From: Gordonia alkaliphila
GTDB lineage: Bacteria > Actinomycetota > Actinomycetes > Mycobacteriales > Mycobacteriaceae
DNA length: 64,000 nt
Reading direction: 5' to 3'
NCBI RefSeq assembly: GCF_023017165.1
Contig: NZ_JALKBW010000001.1
Span: 434,001 to 498,000, forward strand
Shown here: in pieces, positions 58,945-64,000 of the stretch
Layout: every line of letters starts with the position of its first letter
Numbering within the stretch: the first letter of the stretch is position 1
Position numbers and translations under genes: made by a program
The notes under the pieces: model-generated
Databases searched by the model: none
What the model saw: only the letters and a program-made list of their open reading frames with translations
What the model was told of the DNA's origin: nothing

Positions 58945-59997
58945 CTACAGCTGCTCGGTCTCGGCGAAGTCCTCACCAGCGTCGTCGCCGTACGACGACT
59001 CATCACTCCACATCCCGGTGGCCGGGTCGTAGCCCGCGACCTGCGAGGGGTCGAAGCTGGCCGGGCTGTCCTTGAGGGACAGCTGCAGGCCGTGCAGCTT
59101 CACCTTGACCTCGTCGATCGACTTCTGACCGAAGTTCCGGATGTCGAGCAGATCCGACTCGGTACGCGCCACCAGTTCGCCGACGGTGTGAACACCCTCG
59201 CGCTTCAGGCAGTTGTACGAGCGGACAGTCAGCTCCAGATCCTCGATCGGCAGGCTGAACGCGGCGATGTGATCGGCCTCGGCAGGCGACGGCCCGATCT
59301 CGATGCCCTCGGCCTCGACGTTGAGCTCCCGCGCCAGGCCGAACAGCTCGACCAGCGTCTTACCGGCCGACGCCAGGGCGTCACGCGCGGTGATGGAGTT
59401 CTTGGTCTCCACGTCGAGCACCAGACGATCGAAGTCGGTGCGCTGCTCGACACGGGTGGCCTCGACCTTGTAGGTCACCTTCAGGACCGGCGAGTAGATC
59501 GAGTCGACCGGGATACGGCCGATCTCGGCGCCGGTGGCCTTGTTCTGCACGGCCGGCACATAGCCGCGGCCCCGCTCGACGACGAGCTCGATCTCGAGCT
59601 TGCCCTTGTCGTTCAGGGTGGCGATGTGCAGATCCGGGTTGTGCACGGTGACGCCGGCGGGCGGCACGATGTCGGCGCCGGTGACGGCTCCCGGACCCTG
59701 CTTACGGACGTACATGGTGACCGGCTCGTCTTCTTCCGAGCTGACCACGAGGCCCTTGAGGTTCAGGATGATGCCGGTGACATCTTCCTTGACTCCGGGG
59801 ACGGTGGTGAACTCGTGCAGGACGCCGTCGATGCGGATGCTGGTGACTGCTGCGCCCGGAATGGACGACAGCAGCGTGCGCCGCAGCGAGTTGCCCAAGG
59901 TGTAACCGAAGCCCGGCTCGAGGGGTTCGATGACGAACTTCGAGCGGTTCTCGGCGAGGACCTCTTCAGACAGAGTGGGTCGCTGGGAAATGAGCAT
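58945..59997 (-). CDS. rpoA: DNA-directed RNA polymerase subunit alpha
   Basis: A 350-residue alpha subunit. The N-terminal dimerisation domain contains [19 protein letters not shown]; the C-terminal domain (residues about 240-320) has [20 protein letters not shown], the promoter UP-element contact. It nucleates polymerase assembly. The gene is in its normal place between rpsD and rplQ. Confidence 0.98.
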   Translation of the reverse strand: MLISQRPTLSEEVLAENRSKFVIEPLEPGFGYTLGNSLRRTLLSSIPGAAVTSIRIDGVLHEFTTVPGVKEDVTGIILNLKGLVVSSEEDEPVTMYVRKQGPGAVTGADIVPPAGVTVHNPDLHIATLNDKGKLEIELVVERGRGYVPAVQNKATGAEIGRIPVDSIYSPVLKVTYKVEATRVEQRTDFDRLVLDVETKNSITARDALASAGKTLVELFGLARELNVEAEGIEIGPSPAEADHIAAFSLPIEDLELTVRSYNCLKREGVHTVGELVARTESDLLDIRNFGQKSIDEVKVKLHGLQLSLKDSPASFDPSQVAGYDPATGMWSDESSYGDDAGEDFAETEQL

Positions 59998-60075
59998 GGT
60001 GAGTGATTCTCCTTCGACCGCCCACTATTTGACGGCCTCGAGGGTGAACCGGGACAGCGTTGGCTGCCTCGGCGA

Positions 60076-60681
60076 TTACTTGCTGTAGTACTCGACGATG
60101 AGCTGCTCGGTCAGCGGCACATCGATCTGCGCGCGCTCGGGCACGTTGTGCACGAGGAGACGCAGCGTCGAGGGGACGACCTGGATCCACGCCGGAACCG
60201 GACGCTCGCCGAGGGTCTCCTTGGCGATCTGGAACGGCGGGGTGGCCAGCGACTTCGGCTTGACGTCGATGATGTCGTACTGGCTGACGCGGAAGCTGGG
60301 GACGTCGACCGAGTGGCCGTTCACGGTGAAGTGACCGTGGCTGACCAGCTGGCGCGCCTGACGACGCGTGCGAGCCAGGCCCGCACGGTAGACGACGTTG
60401 TCCAGACGCGACTCGAGGATCTGCAGCAGCACGTCACCGGTCTTGCCGGAGCGACGGTTTGCTTCCTCGTAGTAGCGACGGAACTGCTTCTCCATGACGC
60501 CGTAGGTGAAGCGAGCCTTCTGCTTCTCCTGCAGCTGGAGCAGGTACTCGGTCTCCTTGATGCGCGCGCGACCGTGCTGGCCGGGCGGGTAGGGACGACG
60601 TTCGTACGCCTGGTCTCCACCGATCAGGTCGACGCGAAGACGACGGGACTTCTTGGTTGCGGGGCCGGTATAACGAGCCAT
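60076..60681 (-). CDS. rpsD: 30S ribosomal protein uS4
   Basis: A 201-residue S4, beginning MARYTGPATKKSRRL. The S4 RNA-binding domain contains RLDNVVYRAGLARTRRQARQ and VSHGHFTVNG. It nucleates 30S assembly on 16S rRNA and can autoregulate the alpha operon. No zinc-type Cys motif is present in the N-terminus, so this is the zinc-free form. Confidence 0.98.
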   Translation of the reverse strand: MARYTGPATKKSRRLRVDLIGGDQAYERRPYPPGQHGRARIKETEYLLQLQEKQKARFTYGVMEKQFRRYYEEANRRSGKTGDVLLQILESRLDNVVYRAGLARTRRQARQLVSHGHFTVNGHSVDVPSFRVSQYDIIDVKPKSLATPPFQIAKETLGERPVPAWIQVVPSTLRLLVHNVPERAQIDVPLTEQLIVEYYSK

Positions 60682-60702
60682 TTTCCTTTTCCTCCCTCTC
60701 CG

Positions 60703-61110
60703 CTAGACCCGGCGCCGCTTGGGCGGGCGGCAGCCGTTGTGCGGCTGCGGGGTCACGTCGGAGATGGTGCCGACCTCGAGGCCGGCTGCCTGCAGCGAAC
60801 GAATGGCGGTCTCGCGACCCGAGCCCGGTCCCTTGACGAAGACGTCGACCTTCTTGACGCCGTTCTCCATGGCCTTGCGGGCAGCGTTCTCGGCAGCGAG
60901 CTGCGCGGCGAACGGGGTGCTCTTACGCGAACCCTTGAAGCCGACGTGGCCGGACGAAGCCCAGCTCAGCACGTTGCCCTCGGGATCGGTGATCGACACG
61001 ATCGTGTTGTTGAACGTCGACTTGATGTGCGCCTGGCCGTGCGGGACGTTCTTCTTCTCGCGACGACGAGTGCCCTTCTTCGGGCCGGCACTACGTGACT
61101 TGGGGGGCAT
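60703..61110 (-). CDS. rpsK: 30S ribosomal protein uS11
   Basis: A 135-residue S11 with the classic [14 protein letters not shown] segment and the C-terminal [18 protein letters not shown]. It is part of the platform of the 30S subunit. Its ATG overlaps the rpsM stop by one base (TAATG), so translation is coupled. Confidence 0.98.
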   Translation of the reverse strand: MPPKSRSAGPKKGTRRREKKNVPHGQAHIKSTFNNTIVSITDPEGNVLSWASSGHVGFKGSRKSTPFAAQLAAENAARKAMENGVKKVDVFVKGPGSGRETAIRSLQAAGLEVGTISDVTPQPHNGCRPPKRRRV

Positions 61111-61478
61111 TACTTCTTCTTCCCGGCGATGGTCTTCTTCGGACCCTTACGGGTACGAGCGTTGGTCTTGGTGCGCTGACCGTGGACGGGCAGGCCACGA
61201 CGGTGGCGCAGACCCTGGTAGCAGCCGATCTCGATCTTGCGACGGATGTCGGCCTGGACCTCGCGGCGCAGGTCACCCTCGACCTTGACCGAGGCTTCGA
61301 TGTACTCACGGAGCTTGCTGACGTCAGCGTCCGTGAGGTCCTTGGCGCGCATGTCCGGGTTCAGACCGGTCGCGGCAAGGATCTCCTTGGAGGTGGTACG
61401 ACCCACCCCGAAGATGTAAGTAAGTGCGATCTCCAGCCGCTTCTCGCGGGGGAGATCGACACCGGCAACACGTGCCAT
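61110..61478 (-). CDS. rpsM: 30S ribosomal protein uS13
   Basis: A 122-residue S13 beginning [19 protein letters not shown], ending [14 protein letters not shown]. It contacts the 50S subunit and the peptidyl-tRNA. The [15 protein letters not shown] region is conserved. Start is the ATG at 61478, which gives the exact family length; upstream in-frame codons are untranslated leader. Confidence 0.98.
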   Translation of the reverse strand: MARVAGVDLPREKRLEIALTYIFGVGRTTSKEILAATGLNPDMRAKDLTDADVSKLREYIEASVKVEGDLRREVQADIRRKIEIGCYQGLRHRRGLPVHGQRTKTNARTRKGPKKTIAGKKK

Positions 61479-61654
61479 GTGATTCTTCCTTCGATTTTCA
61501 GAGGTCTGCTCCCAGTCCGTCCCGCCTCTGCGACGGGCCCCGGCCTCTGGTCCGGGGGTAGGCGGGCGCGCGTCTGCGCCCGCTGGTGCTGGGAGTTCCT
61601 TCACTTACCTGTGTTCAGTTGTGTTCTTCAAGCGGACCTGAAGAAGAACGCGGA

Positions 61655-61768
61655 TCAGCCCTGGCGCTGCTTGTGGCGCAGGTTTTCGCAGATCACCATG
61701 ACTCGCCCGTTACGGCGGATCACCTTGCACTTCTCGCAGATCGGCTTGACGCTGGGGTTGACCTTCAC
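61655..61768 (-). CDS. rpmJ: 50S ribosomal protein bL36
   Basis: A 37-residue protein: [18 protein letters not shown], then [15 protein letters not shown]. Cys11, Cys14, Cys27 and His32 form the zinc ribbon, so this is the zinc-binding (C+) version. Start is GTG. It lies between infA and rpsM as in all actinobacteria. Too short to be noticed by length filters. Confidence 0.97.
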   Translation of the reverse strand: MKVNPSVKPICEKCKVIRRNGRVMVICENLRHKQRQG

Positions 61769-61817
61769 GTCAGCTTCTCCTTATTCAAGTTCCGGACTCG
61801 TCCGCGAGCCCGGCGGT

Positions 61818-62039
61818 CTACTTGTAGCGGTAGACGATGCGGCCACGGCTCAGGTCGTAGGGCGAGAGCTCTACGACGACCCGGTCCTCCGGCAGGATGC
61901 GAATGTAGTGCTGACGCATCTTCCCGCTGATGTGGGCGAGCACCTTGTGGCCGTTCTCCAGCTCAATGCGAAACATCGCATTGGGCAGGGGCTCGACAAC
62001 GCGACCCTCGACCTCAATGGCTCCGTCTTTCTTAGCCAT
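61818..62039 (-). CDS. infA: translation initiation factor IF-1
   Basis: A 73-residue OB-fold protein with the characteristic [26 protein letters not shown] and [15 protein letters not shown] segments. It blocks the A site of the 30S subunit during initiation. First gene of the infA-rpmJ-rpsM-rpsK-rpsD-rpoA-rplQ cluster. Confidence 0.98.
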
Positions 62040-62264
62040 GTCCTCCGCGATTCTGGTCGACGCAGCATGCGTCTCCCGGTTGAATCTTGTGTTTTCCGCT
62101 ACGGTCGGTGCAACGCGCGACTGGTCGCACGCATGCGAGAACGCACGACGCACCGAGGTTCGATGTTACGCGACCTGGGCCGTCAGAGCCAATCGGTGCG
62201 CGCGTGGGGCAAGCGACACAGGGCAATCGCCTCCTGGCGACCGAGGCTTTGACAGACTGACTCC
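62040..62264. promoter_or_regulatory. divergent region between infA and the holin-like gene
   Basis: A 225-base gap with no gene. It must hold the promoter of the alpha operon on the minus strand and that of the holin-like gene on the plus strand. It includes short runs such as CGCATGCG at 62130-62140 but no convincing operator or leader structure. Confidence 0.5.
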
Positions 62265-62672
62265 ATGCGCTCATTCATTCTCCGCACGCTGCTGACCGCC
62301 TTCTCCCTGTGGGTGGCAGTGCAGCTGGTTCCCGGGCTGGACTTTGACTTCGGATCGCTCACCAACTGGTGGGCCAAGTTCGGCGTCGTCCTGCTGATCG
62401 CTGTGATCTTCGGGGTGGTCAACGCCTTCGTGAAGCCGATCGTGCAGATCCTGTCCATCCCGCTCTACATTCTCACCCTGGGCTTGATTCACATCATCAT
62501 CAATGCGTTCATGCTCGAACTGACCGCATGGATCACCAACAACCTCACCCACTGGGGCGTGGACGTGCAGGACTTCTTCTGGTCGGCGATCTTCGGCGCT
62601 CTGGTGATCTCGGCGGTCAGCTGGCTCGCGGCGGTGCTGCTGCCCGACAGCGTCGACAACCTGTACAGCTAG
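62265..62672 (+). CDS. phage-holin-family (DUF) four-helix membrane protein
   Basis: A 135-residue membrane protein with helices at about residues 5-22, 36-58, 64-90 and 103-128. It matches the large 'phage holin family' found in many non-phage bacterial genomes (the YvlD-like group) with the pattern GVVNAFVKPIVQILSIPLYILTLGL. No phage gene is nearby. Function unknown. The next gene, fdhD, starts 6 bases after the stop. Confidence 0.85.
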   Translation: MRSFILRTLLTAFSLWVAVQLVPGLDFDFGSLTNWWAKFGVVLLIAVIFGVVNAFVKPIVQILSIPLYILTLGLIHIIINAFMLELTAWITNNLTHWGVDVQDFFWSAIFGALVISAVSWLAAVLLPDSVDNLYS

Positions 62673-62678
62673 CCGAGT

Positions 62679-63524
62679 ATGGGCCGCATCACCGCACGTC
62701 GACGCGTGCTGCGCGTACACCGCGACGGTGCCGCTGCGGACCGCGCCGATCTGCTGGCCGTGGAAGAACCCCTGGAGATCCGGGTCGACGGTCGGCCGCT
62801 GTCGGTCACCATGCGCACGCCGGGCGACGACATCGAACTCAGTCTCGGCTTCCTCGTCGCCGAGGGCATCATCGCCTCCCACGCGGACGTGGTCTCCGCG
62901 GGCTTCCGGGGCGGCGAGGCACTGGACGTGACGCTCGCCGCGCACGTCGCGCCGCCGTCGGACGATCTGTCCCGCCACGTGACCACCACGAGCGCGTGCG
63001 GCGTCTGCGGCAAGACGTCCCTCGCGGCGGTCCACACTTCCTCCCGCTTTCACCCGGACGCCGATCCGGTGCGGGTGAGCGCCGACTTCCTCCTCGACCT
63101 TCCCGACCGACTGCGCGCCAAGCAGACCGCCTTCGACAAGACCGGCGGCCTGCACGCGGCCGCCCTGTTCGATGCGTACAGCGGCGAGCTGCTGGTGGTC
63201 CGCGAGGACGTAGGGCGGCACAACGCCGTCGACAAGGTGGTCGGCTGGGCGCTCACCGAGCAGCGGCTGCCACTGACCGGCACGGTGCTGCAGGTCTCCG
63301 GGCGCGCCAGCTTCGAGTTGGTCCTCAAGGCGGCGATGGCCGGGATCCCCGTGCTCTCGGCCGTGTCGGCGCCGTCGTCGATGGCCGCGGAACTCGCCGT
63401 CGACCACGGCATCACACTGGCCGGCTTCACCCGGGGCGACTCCCTGGTCCTGTATGCGCGCTCGGACCGCGTCGTCGGGCCGTCGGCCGCCGAGGTCGCG
63501 GACGGCCCCGAGCCCACCCGGTAG
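62679..63524 (+). CDS. fdhD: formate dehydrogenase accessory sulfurtransferase FdhD
   Basis: A 281-residue FdhD. Cys107 and Cys110 in [12 protein letters not shown] form the sulfur-relay motif. FdhD accepts sulfur from a cysteine desulfurase and inserts it into the molybdenum cofactor of formate dehydrogenase. No formate dehydrogenase gene is adjacent, but MoeZ earlier in the window belongs to the same cofactor pathway. Confidence 0.92.
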   Translation: MGRITARRRVLRVHRDGAAADRADLLAVEEPLEIRVDGRPLSVTMRTPGDDIELSLGFLVAEGIIASHADVVSAGFRGGEALDVTLAAHVAPPSDDLSRHVTTTSACGVCGKTSLAAVHTSSRFHPDADPVRVSADFLLDLPDRLRAKQTAFDKTGGLHAAALFDAYSGELLVVREDVGRHNAVDKVVGWALTEQRLPLTGTVLQVSGRASFELVLKAAMAGIPVLSAVSAPSSMAAELAVDHGITLAGFTRGDSLVLYARSDRVVGPSAAEVADGPEPTR

Positions 63525-63534
63525 GGTCACCGGG

Positions 63535-63984
63535 GTGCGAGCGGTCATTCAACGAGTCAGCGCCGGATCGGTCACCGTCGACGGCGAATGCCTCGGCACC
63601 CTGGAGTTGGCCGACGGCGCGCTCGGCCTCGTGGCGCTGGTCGGCGTGACCCACGACGACGGACCGGCGCAGGCGACGAAGCTGGCCGACAAGATCTGGG
63701 GCCTGCGCATCTTCGACGGCGACGGCGGCCCGGAGCGGTCCGCCGCCGACGTCGGCGCGCCCATCCTGGTGATCAGCCAGTTCACCCTGTACGGCAACAC
63801 CGACAAGGGCCGTCGTCCCACCTGGAACGCCGCGGCACCGGGTCCGGTCGCCGAGCCGCTCGTCGACACGGTGGTGGCGGAGCTGCGGGCGCGCGGCGCG
63901 CACGTGGAGACCGGACGGTTCGGCGCCGACATGAAGGTCGCGCTGGTCAACGACGGCCCGGTGACCCTGCTCCTCGAGGTCTGA
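63535..63984 (+). CDS. dtd: D-aminoacyl-tRNA deacylase
   Basis: A 149-residue DTD, which removes D-amino acids wrongly loaded on tRNA. The catalytic signatures SQFTLYGN and NDGPVT are present. GTG at 63535 starts the conserved [15 protein letters not shown]. The gene begins 11 bases after fdhD on the same strand. The typical GPRRPSW-like motif is present as KGRRPTW. Confidence 0.94.
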   Translation: MRAVIQRVSAGSVTVDGECLGTLELADGALGLVALVGVTHDDGPAQATKLADKIWGLRIFDGDGGPERSAADVGAPILVISQFTLYGNTDKGRRPTWNAAAPGPVAEPLVDTVVAELRARGAHVETGRFGADMKVALVNDGPVTLLLEV

Positions 63985-64000
63985 GGTGCCCGTCCCCCGC

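Noticed and set aside
62265..62672. Prophage remnant suggested by a holin-type name
   Set aside because: The family is common in non-phage genomes and no integrase, capsid or lysis gene is nearby.

Overview
The window is a G+C-rich stretch of a chromosome from a mycolate-type actinobacterium (order Mycobacteriales). A Gordonia-like organism fits best, but the genus is not proven by the sequence alone. Pointers are WhiB1, the MtrA-MtrB-LpqB set, SigH-RshA, the 24-residue ribosomal protein bL37, WXG100/Esp-like type VII secretion genes, a DesA3-type acyl desaturase with its reductase, and gene order that follows Mycobacterium tuberculosis Rv3202c to Rv3253c for the first 49 kb. No tRNA, rRNA, CRISPR array, IS element or prophage was found.

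Layout. 0-12 kb: partial helicase, hydrolase, alkyltransferase-like protein, MoeZ, a predicted secreted metalloprotease-like protein, TetR, RhlE, Soj and a lipid kinase. 12-16 kb: a regulatory cluster (whiB1, pdtaS, a biotinyl-like protein, bL37, rshA, sigH) with strong bidirectional terminators. 16-23 kb: YedK/SRAP and an accessory redox set (flavin monooxygenase with a 25-bp operator, D-lactate-dehydrogenase-like oxidase, aldo/keto reductase, aminotransferase) plus a decayed quinone oxidoreductase. 23-26 kb: aroA-rsgA. 26-32 kb: lipid metabolism (two tandem desaturases, their ferredoxin reductase, a WS/DGAT acyltransferase); a tandem TACG-N4-CGTA operator lies at both ends of the reductase. 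32-41 kb: secA, hpf, comF-like gene and lpqB-mtrB-mtrA. 41-49 kb: tmk, alkyl sulfatase, ahcY, amino-acid permease, MetPS-type transporter and a cation-efflux protein.

49.9-54 kb: an apparently orphan type VII secretion substrate module (two WXG100 proteins, an EspB/PPE-like Ala/Pro-rich protein, an EspC-like protein, a YbaB/EspL-like protein, one unknown) divergent from a MinD/EspI-like ATPase. No Ecc or mycosin gene is present. The M. tuberculosis-like order breaks just before it. 54-58 kb: hydrolase, type II NADH dehydrogenase and a divergent LysR regulator. 57-62 kb: the conserved infA-rpmJ-rpsM-rpsK-rpsD-rpoA-rplQ-truA cluster on the minus strand. The end carries a holin-like membrane protein, fdhD and dtd.

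Three genes (pdtaS, ahcY and the EspI-like ATPase) show apparent single-base frameshifts at C/G runs. Because pdtaS and ahcY are otherwise intact and normally conserved, sequencing or assembly indels are the simplest explanation. The most interesting leads are the orphan Esx/Esp module, the 15-bp-phased operator shared by the desaturase and reductase genes, the palindrome upstream of the monooxygenase, and an acyltransferase whose HHxxxDG motif is altered.
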